Shown: positions 20,580 to 31,921, counted from the first letter of the stretch. The stretch: 64,000 bases of DNA from Procambarus clarkii (GCF_040958095.1 NC_091209.1:11723984-11787983); one strand, 5' to 3'. The notes: generated by a model not told the origin, from the sequence alone. Translations and numbers: made by a program.

Positions 20580-20860
20580 TATGACTATCCCTTTTTTTAT
20601 CCTTTTCTTTTCCCCCCTCTGTCCATACTCTTCCTCTCTCCTCTCTCTCCTCTCTCTCTATTCTTTCTCCTCCCTCTCCTCTTTCCAGCCTTCCTCTCCT
20701 TTCATTTGTTCTCTCTCTTCTATTTTCTCCCCTGTGTACGTTAATCTTTTGTTTCTTCTCCCTCTCATTCATCTCGTATTATCCTTCCTCCATTCCATTG
20801 TATTTGTGCTCTCTCTTCACCACCTCTGCGTCTCTTGCTTCCTGGAAGTTCTAGTGGTCT
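20580..20860. repeat. Pyrimidine-rich low-complexity tract
   Basis: CTCTCCTCTCTCT- and TTTCCTTCT-rich sequence; the serine/leucine open frames come from composition. Confidence 0.8.
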
Positions 20861-20879
20861 TCGATTGATTCGGCGGATG

Positions 20880-21355
<476 letters not shown>

Positions 21356-21685
21356 GGCACGGAAGTGACTCTGATATTAATTAATTCACTGTGACTTGAA
21401 TTATTCAACTCGAATTCCATTTTAGCAGTGTGAATAGATTCTAATATATTTAGGTGGTAACAAAGCCACAAACTAAAGCTCTCAGGTGGCTGTAATCACG
21501 TCCTGCGCAAGACCTGACTCACCCATGGGGCAAACCTCCACGGTATAAAAGATACCTGCGTGCTCACAGGAGGTGGAGTCGGAAAAAATTATATATGAGA
21601 ATGACGGGCATATCACACATCTAAGAATAAAATGATTCTGCACTCACTGTACTCATATTGGTGTTTCTTATTTATTGGTTAAACT
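21356..21685. other. No gene recognised
   Basis: Unique-looking AT-rich spacer between a GA tract and (TA)n. Confidence 0.4.
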
Positions 21686-21686
21686 T

Positions 21687-21689
<3 letters not shown>

Positions 21690-21778
<89 letters not shown>
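21690..21778. repeat. (TA)n microsatellite
   Basis: About 44 TA units directly before the first MITE-D. Confidence 0.95.
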
Positions 21779-21779
<1 letters not shown>

Positions 21780-21781
<2 letters not shown>

Positions 21782-22124
21782 CGTACCTAGTAGCCAGAAC
21801 GCACTTCTCGGCCTACTATGCAAGGCCCAATTTGCCTAATAAGCCTAGTTTTCCTGAATTAATAAATTTTCTCTAATTTTTTTCTTATGAAATGATAAAG
21901 CTACCCATTTCATTATGTATGAGGTCAATTTTTTTTTATTGGAGTTAAAATTAACGTAGATATATGACCGAACCTAACCAACCCTACCTAACCTAACCTA
22001 ACCTATCTTTATCAGTTAGGTTAGGTTAGGTAGTCGAAAAACAATTAATTCAGGAAAACCTGGCTTATTAGGCAAATCGGACCTTGCATAATAGGCTGAG
22101 AAGTGCATTCTGGCTATTAGGTAC

Positions 22125-22127
<3 letters not shown>
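21780..22127. mobile_element. MITE-D copy 1 (348 bp)
   Basis: It starts GTCGTACCTAGTAGCCAGAA and ends with its complement (TTCTGGCTATTAGGTACGAC). The inner arms carry CCTAACCTAACC and GGTTAGGTTAGG around a small centre. It is in the opposite internal orientation to copies 2 and 3. (TA)n lies on both sides. No coding frame. Confidence 0.85.

Positions 22128-22167
<40 letters not shown>
22128..22167. repeat. (TA)n between MITE-D copies 1 and 2
   Basis: About 20 TA units. Confidence 0.95.
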
Positions 22168-22170
<3 letters not shown>

Positions 22171-22553
22171 GTACCTAGTAGCCAGAACGCACTTCTCAGC
22201 CTACTATGCAAGGCCCGATTTGCCTATTAAGCCAAGTTTTGGTGAACTAATGCTTTTTCGACTACCTAACCTACCTAACCTAACCTAACCTAACATTTTC
22301 GGCTACCTAACCTAACCTAACCTATAAAGATAGGTTAGGTTAGGTTAGGTAGGGTTGGTTAGGTTCGGTCATATATCTACGTTAATTTTAACTCAAATAA
22401 AAAAAAATTGACCTCATACATAATGAAATGGGTAGCTTTATCATTTCATAAGAAAAAAATTAAAGAAAATATATTAATTCATGAAAACTTGGCTTATTAA
22501 GCAAATCGGGCCTTGCATAGTAGGCTGAGAAGTGCGTTCTGGCTACTAGGTAC

Positions 22554-22556
<3 letters not shown>
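22168..22556. mobile_element. MITE-D copy 2 (389 bp)
   Basis: Same inverted ends as copy 1 (GTCGTACC...GGTACGAC). It contains two CCTAACC clusters and a GGTTAGGTTAGGTTAGG cluster. The right part matches the complement of the left part of copy 1. Confidence 0.88.

Positions 22557-22596
<40 letters not shown>
22557..22596. repeat. (TA)n between MITE-D copies 2 and 3
   Basis: About 20 TA units. Confidence 0.95.
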
Positions 22597-23158
<562 letters not shown>

Positions 23159-23272
23159 GTTAAATTGTGTGTATGCTGAGGAGATAGCATGTATATGACT
23201 GAATGTGTATGTACGTGTAATGTAAGCGAATATAGGATGCATTCATATATGTGTGAATGGCTATGTTTATAT

Positions 23273-23577
<305 letters not shown>

Positions 23578-23589
23578 CATAGGGAAATC

Positions 23590-24501
23590 ATGGAAGGGAG
23601 ACGAACTCTGACTGCCAAACGCAGGAAATTCACAACTGGAACAAACACAGAGGATGGGATGGAACAGGAAGCCTGGATGAAGGAAGTACTCCAGCAAATG
23701 CAGAATGAATTCAGTGAAGGACTGAGGGTAATGAGGGAGACAGTAGCCAACCTGCAAGATGATTTAAGGGCAGCAAAGGAGGAGATAAGATACCTAAAGG
23801 AGACTCTTCCACAATACCAGGCACAAACCGTACCCCAGGGAGATGGGAATGCTACTGTGGAGGGGACCACCACAACCCAGATCTCATTTGCTGAAATGCT
23901 TAAAAAGAGCCCTGAAGCTAGGTCTGCGGTTAAGGAAGTTGCCATGGAAGTGGCTTCCTCTCAGGAAGCAGCTAGATGTACTAGCCGGCTGATAGAGAGA
24001 AATAGAGCAGTAGTAGTAGCAGGCATTGAAGAACAAACAGGGACCAGACCAAAGGAGCGGAGAGACAAGGACAAAAACATGATTAAAGAGATCCTTAAAG
24101 AGGTAAGGATGGAGGGAGCTGAGCGAAATGTTGAAAAGGTTTTCAGGCTTGGAAAGTACAACAAGGACAGAGACCGAATGATAAAGGTGGTTTTCATGAG
24201 CGAAATCGCGAAAGAGGAACTGCTAGCAAGGAAGTGTTGTCTAAAAGGTGTAGAGAAGTTCAAGAAAATATTCCTGCAGAGGGATATGACAAGGGAAGAG
24301 AGAATACGGACAGCAGACGCGAGGAAGGAGCGCAGGAAGAGAGAAGGAAATCAGAGTACCACAACCCAGAACCCTACAATCCCAGAGGGAAGTGGAGAAC
24401 CCTCCTCAAACAGTGCAACAGCCACAGGGATTGGGGCACCACCCCCAAATTCTACCCAACAGACACCCAACCTGCCCCATCCCCTGTCAGCCCCCCACTA
24501 A
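23590..24501 (+). CDS. LINE-A ORF1 protein (coiled coil + RNA-binding region)
   Basis: A 303-residue protein. The start is the first ATG after the microsatellite (MEGRRTLTAKRRKF). Residues about 27-78 form a heptad-rich coiled coil (WMKEVLQQMQNEFSEGL, DDLRAAKEEIRYLKETL), expected to trimerise. Residues about 140-240 (AVVVAGIEE ... EKVFRLGKYNKDRDRMIKV ... FLQRDMTREER) resemble the RRM-like plus C-terminal region of LINE ORF1 proteins, which bind element RNA and act as nucleic-acid chaperones. The tail (about 250-303) is basic, then Thr/Pro-rich. It ends at TAA 24499-24501, with a second in-frame stop (TAG) at 24511-24513. ORF2 is in the same frame downstream. No stop or frameshift interrupts it, so the copy looks recent. 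Confidence 0.85.
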   Translation: MEGRRTLTAKRRKFTTGTNTEDGMEQEAWMKEVLQQMQNEFSEGLRVMRETVANLQDDLRAAKEEIRYLKETLPQYQAQTVPQGDGNATVEGTTTTQISFAEMLKKSPEARSAVKEVAMEVASSQEAARCTSRLIERNRAVVVAGIEEQTGTRPKERRDKDKNMIKEILKEVRMEGAERNVEKVFRLGKYNKDRDRMIKVVFMSEIAKEELLARKCCLKGVEKFKKIFLQRDMTREERIRTADARKERRKREGNQSTTTQNPTIPEGSGEPSSNSATATGIGAPPPNSTQQTPNLPHPLSAPH

Positions 24502-24513
24502 GTACCCACCTAG

Positions 24514-25080
24514 GGCACCCTCCCCCCACCCACCCCCCACCCCCCACTCACCCCCCTTCTCCCCCTCACCCCTCTCCCCAGGACCTCCCTTCTCCCCCAT
24601 CCCCCATGCCCTCCCTTCTCCCACATGCCTTCCCGTCTCTCCCACCCCCATGCCCTCCCTTCTCCCCCTCCCCCCCTAAGCCCCCCACTCTCCCCCACCC
24701 CACCTAAGTCTTCCCCTCTCCCCCACTCCCCTAAACCCTCCCCTCTTCCTCACCCACCTCAGCCCTCCCTTTTCCCCCACGCCCCCCAAGCCCTCCACCC
24801 TTTTCTCTTCCCCCAAGCCCCCCCATCTCCCCTATCCCCCACAGCCTCTCCTCCCCCCATGCTTCCCCAACCCTCCCTCTCTTACCCACCCCCTGTACCC
24901 TCCCCCTCTTATCCACCCCCTGTACCCTCCCCCTCTTATCCACCCCCTGTACCCTCCCCCTCTTATCCACCCCCTGTACCCTCCCCCTCTCCCCCACCAC
25001 CCCAAGCCCTCCCTCCTCCACCAATCCCCCCGTGCCAGGTCCCCCCAGCTCCCACTCACCCCAGATCCCAAAGGTCCCCC
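24514..25080 (+). repeat. C-rich (CCCCTCCCC) tract encoding the Pro-rich ORF1-ORF2 linker
   Basis: Almost pure C/T with a 25-bp sub-repeat (CCCCTGTACCCTCCCCCTCT with TATCCAC) four times at about 24888-24985. It translates in the ORF2 frame as a Pro/Ser linker of about 150 residues. The tract probably expanded by slippage, so the real length and start of ORF2 are uncertain. Confidence 0.85.
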
Positions 25081-27942
25081 CCAGAAAAGAAGCAGAAGAG
25101 AGTCAGTTTCAGGGTGATGTACTCGAACATAGATGGGATCACAAGCAAGACAAGTGAACTAAGGGAAAGAGCACAAGAAGTTAACCCAGATGTAATCGGA
25201 CTCACTGAAACAAAACTCTCTGGAATCATAACGAATGCCGTGTTTCCCCAGGAGTATACAGTAATAAGGAAAGAGAGGGAAGGTAGAGGAGGAGGCGGAG
25301 TGGCCCTACTCATGAGAAGGGAATGGAGTTTTAAGGAGATGGCCATCCCGGGCTGTGAGGAGTTCAGAGACTACATAGCAGGCACCATAACAATGGGAGG
25401 ACCAAGAATAGTAGTAGCAGTAATATACAACCCTCCACCAAATGACAGGAGACCCAGTCAAGAGTATGAAAACAACAACAAGGCAGTTAACACTATAATT
25501 GAGAGGGCAGCCTCTGCTGCCTGTAGAAATAGATCCCACCTGCTCATCATGGGCGACTTCAATCACGGAAAGATTGACTGGGAGAACAAGGAACCGCATG
25601 GAGGCGAGGATACGTGGAGAGCCAAACTATTGGAGGTGGTGACAAGCAACTTTTTAACGCAGCATGTCGGAGAACCCACAAGGATGAGAGGCAATGACGA
25701 ACCAGCGAGACTCGACCTAGTCTTCACTCTGAACGACTCCGACATAAGAGAAATCGGTTTTGAGGACCCAGTAGGAATGAGCGACCACAGTGTACTGGTG
25801 TTTGAGTACTTGATTGAAGAAGGGTTATTGAACTCGAGGAGGGATACCGAAACCAAAAGGTTAGCATACCGAAAGGGAAACTATGAGGGGATAAGAAAAT
25901 TCCTAACAGATATAGCATGGGAAACAGAGCTCAGGGGAAAGACGGCCCAAGATATGATGGATTACATCACGCAGAAGTGCAAGGACGCAGCAAACAAGTT
26001 TGTCCCAGTCCAAAAGGAAAACGGAGAAATGAAGATGAGAAACCCATGGTTTAATCAAAGATGTAGGCTAGCTAAGCAGCAAAGTAAAAGGGCATGGAGA
26101 AACTATAGGAATAACAGGACACTGGAGAGCAGAGAAAGATACCAGAATGCCAGGAATGAATATGTCAGGATGAGAAGAGAGGCAGAAAGACAATACGAAA
26201 ATGACATCGCAAGCAAGGCAAAGACTCAGCCTAAATTGTTGCATAGCCACATTAGGAGAAAAACAACAGTAAAGGAACAGGTTATGAGATTAAGGATAGG
26301 GGCGGAAGGATTCACTACAAATGACAAGGAAGTGTGTGAGGAATTGAATAAGAAATTCCAGGAGGTCTTCACCTTAGAACAAGGAGAAATTCCAGAGGTA
26401 AGTGAGGGAATAGCTAACCAGGAACCACTGGAAGAGTTTGAGATTACCAGTGGGGAAGTAAGGAAGTGTTTACTAGAGTTGGACGTGACGAAGGCTATAG
26501 GCCCAGATGGAATCTCCCCTTGGGTTCTAAAGGAAGGAGCAAGAGAACTGAGCCTACCACTCTCCATAGTGTATAACAAATCACTGGCAACAGGGGAACT
26601 GCCAGATACTTGGAAAGCAGCTAACGTAGTCCCGATATACAAGAAAGGGGATAGACAGGAGGCACTGAACTACAGGCCAGTGTCCCTAACCTGCATACCA
26701 TGCAAGCTGATGGAGAAGATTGTGCGAAAAAAACTAGTGGAGCATCTGGAGCGAAGGAACTTTGTAACACAGCATCAACATGGGTTCAGGGATGGCAGGT
26801 CCTGCCTCACAGGGTTACTTGAATTCTACGACCAGGCAACAAAAATAAGGCAAGAAAGAGAAGGGTGGGCAGACTGCATATTTTTGGATTGTCAGAAAGC
26901 CTTTGATACAGTGCCCCACAAGAGGCTAGTGCGAAAGTTGGAGATGCAGGCTGGAGTGAGAGGGAAGGTACTCCGGTGGATAGAGGAATACCTAAGCAAC
27001 AGGAGACAACGAGTCTGTGTGAGGGGTGAGGTCTCAGATTGGCGAGACGTCACAAGTGGAGTCCCGCAGGGGTCAGTCCTTGGACCTATACTGTTTCTGG
27101 TATATGTAAATGATCTCCCAGAGGGTATAGATTCGTTCCTCTCAATGTTTGCCGACGATGCAAAAATTATGAGGAGGATTGAAACAGAGGATGATAGTAG
27201 GAGGCTACAAGATGACCTGGATAGACTGAGTGAATGGTCCAACAAATGGCTGTTGAAGTTCAACCCGAGTAAATGCAAAGTAATGAAACTAGGCAGTGGA
27301 AACAGGAGGCCAGGCACAGAATACAGAATAGGAGATGAAGTACTTAATGAAACAGACAGAGAGAAAGATCTAGGAGTTGATATCACACCAAACCTGTCTC
27401 CTGAAGCCCACATAAAGAGAATAACGTCTGCGGCATATGCGAGGCTGGCTAACATCAGAACGGCGTTCAGGAACCTGTGTAAGGAATCATTCAGAATCTT
27501 GTACACCACATATGTAAGACCAATCCTGGAGTATGCGGCCCCAGCATGGAGCCCGTACCTTGTCAAGCACAAGACGAAGCTGGAAAAAGTCCAAAGGTAT
27601 GCTACTAGACTAGTCCCAGAACTAAGAGGCATGAGTTATGAGGAAAGGCTGCGGGAAATGCACCTCACGACACTGGAAGACAGAAGAGTAAGGGGGGACA
27701 TGATCACAACCTACAAAATCCTCAGGGGTATCGACCGGGTAAACAAGGACGAACTTTTCAACACTGGTGGGACGCGAACAAGGGGACACAGGTGGAAGCT
27801 GAGTACCCAAATGAGCCACAGAGACGTTAGAAAGAACTTTTTCAGTGTCAGAGTAGTTAGCAAATGGAATGCATTAGGAAGTGATGTGGTGGAGGCTGAC
27901 TCCATTCACAGTTTCAAATGTAGATATGATAGAGCCCAATAG
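24625..27942 (+). CDS. LINE-A ORF2: APE endonuclease-reverse transcriptase
   Basis: 1105 residues from the first ATG; the true start may be anywhere in the Pro-rich first ~150 residues. The endonuclease spans about 158-392, with N168 (SNIDG), E195 (LTETK), Y in VIYNPP, D311/N313 (MGDFN), and S386-D387-H388, all expected catalytic positions. The linker (about 393-600) is basic. Reverse transcriptase spans about 600-870: GPDGISPWVLK, NYRPVSLTCIPCKLMEK, D755 in motif A (FLDCQKAFD), SGVPQGSVLGP, and FADD at 842-845. The C-terminal ~230 residues (YAAPAWSPY ... RGHRWKL ... KWNALGSDVVEADS) are the conserved CR1-type thumb/tail. It nicks target DNA and copies element RNA there. All motifs are intact and uninterrupted. 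No CCHC knuckle is seen. Confidence 0.92.
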   Translation: MPSRLSHPHALPSPPPPLSPPLSPTPPKSSPLPHSPKPSPLPHPPQPSLFPHAPQALHPFLFPQAPPSPLSPTASPPPMLPQPSLSYPPPVPSPSYPPPVPSPSYPPPVPSPSYPPPVPSPSPPPPQALPPPPIPPCQVPPAPTHPRSQRSPPEKKQKRVSFRVMYSNIDGITSKTSELRERAQEVNPDVIGLTETKLSGIITNAVFPQEYTVIRKEREGRGGGGVALLMRREWSFKEMAIPGCEEFRDYIAGTITMGGPRIVVAVIYNPPPNDRRPSQEYENNNKAVNTIIERAASAACRNRSHLLIMGDFNHGKIDWENKEPHGGEDTWRAKLLEVVTSNFLTQHVGEPTRMRGNDEPARLDLVFTLNDSDIREIGFEDPVGMSDHSVLVFEYLIEEGLLNSRRDTETKRLAYRKGNYEGIRKFLTDIAWETELRGKTAQDMMDYITQKCKDAANKFVPVQKENGEMKMRNPWFNQRCRLAKQQSKRAWRNYRNNRTLESRERYQNARNEYVRMRREAERQYENDIASKAKTQPKLLHSHIRRKTTVKEQVMRLRIGAEGFTTNDKEVCEELNKKFQEVFTLEQGEIPEVSEGIANQEPLEEFEITSGEVRKCLLELDVTKAIGPDGISPWVLKEGARELSLPLSIVYNKSLATGELPDTWKAANVVPIYKKGDRQEALNYRPVSLTCIPCKLMEKIVRKKLVEHLERRNFVTQHQHGFRDGRSCLTGLLEFYDQATKIRQEREGWADCIFLDCQKAFDTVPHKRLVRKLEMQAGVRGKVLRWIEEYLSNRRQRVCVRGEVSDWRDVTSGVPQGSVLGPILFLVYVNDLPEGIDSFLSMFADDAKIMRRIETEDDSRRLQDDLDRLSEWSNKWLLKFNPSKCKVMKLGSGNRRPGTEYRIGDEVLNETDREKDLGVDITPNLSPEAHIKRITSAAYARLANIRTAFRNLCKESFRILYTTYVRPILEYAAPAWSPYLVKHKTKLEKVQRYATRLVPELRGMSYEERLREMHLTTLEDRRVRGDMITTYKILRGIDRVNKDELFNTGGTRTRGHRWKLSTQMSHRDVRKNFFSVRVVSKWNALGSDVVEADSIHSFKCRYDRAQ

Positions 27943-28040
27943 GCTCAGGAATCTGTACACCAGTTGATTGACGGTTGAGAGGCGGGACCAAAGAGCCAGA
28001 GCTCAACCCCCGCAAGCACAATTAGGTAAGTACAATTAGG

Positions 28041-28041
28041 T

Positions 28042-28111
<70 letters not shown>

Positions 28112-28137
28112 ACACACACGCAGACACACACACACAT
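28041..28137. repeat. (CA)n microsatellite at the LINE-A 3' end
   Basis: About 45 CA units with few interruptions, directly after the terminal AATTAGGTAAGTAC units. Confidence 0.97.
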
Positions 28138-28142
28138 GATAT

Positions 28143-28475
28143 GACTGTCATGATATTGACAGGGTAGATAAAGACAGGCTGTTTAACACAAGGGGCACAC
28201 GCACTAGGGGACACAGGTGGAAACTGAGTGCCCAAATGAGCCACAGAGATATTAGAAAGAACATTTTTAGTGTCAGAGTGGTTGACAAATGGAATGCATT
28301 AGGAAGTGATGTGGTGGAGGCTGACTCCATACACAGTTTCAAGTGTAGATATGATAGAGCCCAATAGGCTCAGGAACCTGTACACCTGTTGATTGACAGT
28401 TGAGAGGCGGGACCAAAGAGCCAGAGCTCAACCCCCGCAAGCACAACTAGGTGAGTACAACTAGGTGAGTACATG
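28143..28475 (+). mobile_element. LINE-A fragment, 5'-truncated
   Basis: It encodes the last ~74 residues of ORF2 without a stop (DIDRVDKDRLFNTRGTRTRG ... KWNALGSDVVEADS), stops at TAG 28364-28366, then has the family 3' UTR and two ACTAGGTGAGTACA units. Its close similarity to the full element shows LINE-A has amplified recently. Confidence 0.88.
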
Positions 28476-28477
28476 CT

Positions 28478-28860
28478 TGCAATGAGGCTCATTTCAGAAT
28501 TGCGAGGGATGAATTATGAAGAAGACTTAAGAACTAGACCTGACATTACTAGAGTAAAGGAAAGAGGGGAGACATGATAGAGACATAAAATACTAAGGCA
28601 TAGAAAGAGTGGAAAATAGAAGAGGTTAAGAATGAATAACAATAGAACAACTTGAGAATCAAAAATGAGTCAGAGATGTGAGAACGTTTTCTTTTAGCGT
28701 AAGAGTAGTGGGAAAATGGAATGAACTAAATGAACACTCTGTAGAAGGAACTCCATTCATAATTTAAAACGGCTAGAATAGCTGGGGTCCAAGAGCTAAA
28801 GCTCGATCCTGCAGGCATAAAAAGATGAGTACAAATAGACGAAAAATTTAAGTACACACA
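28478..28860 (+). pseudogene. Degraded LINE-B ORF2 3' end
   Basis: Matches to the LINE-B C-terminus survive (ATTGCGAGGGATGAATTATG; GTAAGAGTAGTGGGAAAATG) but stops and small deletions break every frame. It ends with a LINE-B-type UTR (AGCTCGATCCTGCAGGCATA) and tail (AAAGATGAGTACAAATAGAC). Confidence 0.7.
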
Positions 28861-29019
28861 TTCACATTTCATCCAATGATACTTTATGCAAATAATACAG
28901 CCAAGCAAAACAGTTGAGCGTCTTCACTCGTGTTGCTAGTGCATTCCATCATCTCGTGCATTATTCTTGCATGTCAACCACACACTTGCTTGTTTAGATC
29001 CGAAGGCGTGTCTGTGGCG

Positions 29020-29117
29020 CAGTTCCCGCCAAATGGGTCAGCTGTTGGCTGATGCGACACTTTTTGGCGGGAAGTCATGAAGGCGCGGAGAGCCCAAGGG
29101 TAAACAGAGCGAGGGAT
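29020..29117 (+). promoter_or_regulatory. Promoter-like block with two inverted E2F-type sites
   Basis: TTCCCGCCAAA (29023-29033) and TTTTTGGCGGGAA (29061-29073) are inverted copies of the E2F/DP consensus. An upstream open frame of eight codons (ATG 29077, stop TAA 29101-29103) lies between them and the ATG at 29118. No TATA box. E2F sites close to the start are typical of DNA-replication and cell-cycle genes; that function is inference. Confidence 0.5.
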
Positions 29118-29153
29118 ATGGCTGCAGATTCTCTGGTCGTTGGAGCCAAGCTG
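29118..29153 (+). CDS. Candidate 12-codon first exon (MAADSLVVGAKL)
   Basis: ATG at 29118 (context GGGATATGG) starts 12 codons ending AAGCTG|GTGAGTAGG, a strong splice donor in phase 0. The GC level rises locally, as at the 3081 exon. The peptide MAADSLVVGAKL is too short to assign. The E2F-type sites about 50-100 bp upstream and the exact donor support a real first exon. I found no second exon downstream. Alternative: coincidence in a CpG-rich patch. Confidence 0.4.
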
Positions 29154-29159
29154 GTGAGT

Positions 29160-29980
29160 AGGTGGGTGGTGGACTCTATTATTCGTAGCGTGAGCTGCTG
29201 CTGTTTATCAAGGACGCTGAGAGGGGAAGGGAGAGGGGAACGGTGAAGGAATGGGTAATTTAGGGAGAGGGGAACAGAAAGGAAGAGGGAGACCTAGACA
29301 GTGAAGGAAATAGAGCCAGTTAGGAGAGACAGAGATGGGAGCTAGGCGAAACAATCTAATCAAATTACAGATCTTGTATGAAGGAAAAGCTTTAGTCAGG
29401 AAATTTTGCAATTTGTGTTAACTATTTTCTGAGCAAGACGCAGGCTACAAACCCTTTGTTATACAAGGAATAATGTACTAAAAAAGGGAAAACAGACAGA
29501 CCATCCAGCAAGCAGACAGGCAAACCACCAGACAGATGGACAGACCGCCAGACAGACAGACAGTCCCCCAGGGTAGTATGCCACAGGTGAAGACTCTCAA
29601 GTCTTTCTTATCTTTCTTCTCTACATTATGATAACAATATTTATCTTTCACAAATTTCATCTAACTTTTTGTAAGTGTTCTATAATATAGTTTTGTGTAC
29701 AGCAAGTTCGTCTTCTAAATCATCGTATGTAATGGTATATGCGCTAACTAACCCCCAGCACTCTGCAAAAGCTGTGGAGTTACATCCAATCTCTAATATA
29801 GGAGTTAAATAGCTTCCAGCCTTATAATACGGAACAACAGGCACTACAAAGTCTTATATTTCTATGGAATTTAATGATCTCACTTGGAGATATAAATGAA
29901 TCTCTACCTTATAACAGTCTGCAGTAATGATTTACACTTAAATATGGTGAGAGATTACCACAGATTTATTTGAAAAAATT
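29160..29980. other. No gene recognised; possible intron
   Basis: Purine-rich to about 29330, a CAGACAG-rich patch at 29490-29570, then AT-rich. No exon with convincing splice sites and coding bias was seen. Confidence 0.4.
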
Positions 29981-29984
29981 ACAA

Positions 29985-30560
29985 AGTGATGGGGATTTTT
30001 TAGCATCACCTAGTTAGCTTTTTTCTTTTGACACACTGTACTCCACTTCATATAGTCTAGGGTAGCTGCACTAATGCAGATGTACCTCATATTTTAATAA
30101 TAATAATAAAAAAAAGCTTGACACACTGACGGCGCTGGAACCAATCGTATTGGCGTTTGCCTTTCCATTGGAGGCTTTCGGCGCCGTGGAGAGGGTAGGG
30201 AGGGAGCTGTTACCCATGCAGTTACCCTGCTGCATGGGTAACAGCTTCTTCCCCGTATCAACCTGCCATGGCTTTGCGCCCTTGGAGAGGCCACTCCAGA
30301 CCGACAACCAGAGCACAACTCCATAGTCTCCTGAGACTGATGGATGCCTACTACTCCCCTTCATATAGTCTAGGGTGGCTGCACAAATGCACATGTACCT
30401 AAATGTGTTAAAAAAAAGTTATCTTGTGAGATATGGATATTTTAGCATCACATATATGGCTCTGGACACACACTATGCAACCTTGTATATAGTCTAGGAT
30501 AACTGCATAAATATACGTGTACCTAAGCATGGTGTTTACAAAAAAAGCTTTGACAATACA
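29985..30560. repeat. Three diverged copies of a TATAGTCTAGGGTGGCTGCA cassette
   Basis: The string CATATAGTCTAGGGTRGCTG followed by CACWAATGCASATGTACCT occurs at about 30050, 30361 and 30483. In two copies it is preceded by TTTTAGCATCACMTAK. A fourth partner lies inverted at 31605-31680. The copies are separated by a 240-bp GC-richer block (30115-30350). Confidence 0.6.
30206..30245. repeat. Perfect 16-bp inverted repeat with 8-base loop
   Basis: GCTGTTACCCATGCAG, loop TTACCCTG, CTGCATGGGTAACAGC. Confidence 0.95.
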
Positions 30561-31520
30561 AATGTAAAAAAAAACTATTTTCAAAATAATTATTGATGTA
30601 GTATTTGAAATATAAAATATTGATGCAAATTAATATATAATGTATTTATTTATATTAAGATTTTCCACAAATTAATGATTTCTCAGCAATATACGAATGA
30701 TAATTCTGCCATGTGTGGCTTAACAACTGATGTATATTAAAAAGTCTATGTTAATATTGGATGTCTTAAAAATATTTGATAGTGATGAAGCCCACAAAGA
30801 CTTGAGTCAACTGAGATACAAATCCAGGCAATAATTGATAAAAAATGTTGAAATTATTATGTTTATAATGTCCCTCCCCTCCCCTCTGTCCCTGTCCCTC
30901 TATAATGGTTATAAAATTATTGATGGTAGTTATTTATGAGTTCACTACAGGAAGAAGTAATTTTCTTCTGATTTACAATTATTGGGTCATCTAGGATCTT
31001 GATGCATGATTAAATTGCCTCATTCACCTCACCTTTTACCTGGATACAGATTTGGTCTGTATAAATTGATTAGACTACATTAAAGTCTGAGCTTTAATTA
31101 TAAGAGCCCTGGCCATTTTATTTGTGTCATTAAGACTTACCAGGACCATTTGTGACTAAATGTTCTTTCACTTATATGTTTGGAAAGACCGCCCTTGCCA
31201 ATCTAGCCCCTTCACCAAGAAGACCATACTTATCATGGACCATTTTAGGTACACGGTACTTTCTTATCTGGTTCGAAGGACCATTTGACTGGGATGAGTA
31301 CCTGTTACTACTTCCAATCACACCACTTTAACGCAGTAACTGGTGATTGATGACTGTTGTTTGGGGCGTGACTGCCTTGTACACAAACTTAGCATGAGGA
31401 TATCTGAACAAGGAATATTATTTGAAGGCTGATTGAATATATATTTTTTTATACCCATTCTTTCCATAAGTGAATGATTTTTCACCAGACAACCTGTCGA
31501 TGTAGAAGGTAATCACAAGA
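30561..31520. other. No gene recognised; AT-rich
   Basis: AT-rich sequence with one C-rich patch (30870-30900). No domain or repeat was recognised. Confidence 0.4.
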
Positions 31521-31526
31521 ATGTGA

Positions 31527-31690
31527 TGAATCAATGACAACATTGATTCATATACAAAACCCATTGTATGGGTTTTGTATACAATGGGATCAAAACCCAT
31601 TGTATACAAGGTTGCATAGTGTGTGTCCAGAGCCATATATGTGATGCTAAAATATCCCCATCTCAGAAGATAATTTTTTTTTATCAAAGG
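31527..31690. repeat. Hairpin cluster followed by an inverted copy of the 30.4-kb cassette
   Basis: Three consecutive hairpins: TGAATCAATG/CATTGATTCA (31527-31550), TATACAAAACCCA/TGGGTTTTGTATA (31551-31581) and TATACAATGGG/CCCATTGTATA (31578-31606). The sequence that follows, GGTTGCATAGTGTGTGTCCA then GAGCCATATATGTGATGC, is the complement of 30433-30475, making arms about 1.1 kb apart. Confidence 0.75.
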
Positions 31691-31921
31691 ATGGACTTTT
31701 TAACTTTGGACTTTTTCCGGATTAAGTCAGTAGCGTGTGTGTGTGTGTGTGCTTGAGGAGGCTAGAGGTTCAGGATCTATCCCATTATATAGCATTAATA
31801 TTGACTATTTCCTAATGGATTTTAACCCCCACATTTCCTATAAGACTGTTAAATAGGTTTAGCAGTTGTGTATTCTAATGAGAATATTAGTTTTACCAGG
31901 ATGAGGAATATATGTTGATGA

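Larger units (their letters stand above)
23578..28035 (+). mobile_element. LINE-A, CR1-like non-LTR retrotransposon with intact ORF1 and ORF2
   Basis: The element contains ORF1 (23590-24501), a C-rich spacer, ORF2 with APE endonuclease and reverse transcriptase (24625-27942), and a ~90-bp 3' UTR ending in two copies of AATTAGGTAAGTAC. Only about 12 bp lie between the upstream microsatellite and the ORF1 ATG, so the 5' UTR is missing or the tract replaces it. (CA)n flanks both ends. The RT, the short 3' UTR and a terminal short repeat in place of poly(A) fit the CR1/L2/Rex1 group; the exact clade needs a tree. Shorter copies occur at 6750, 28143 and 47279. Confidence 0.9.
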
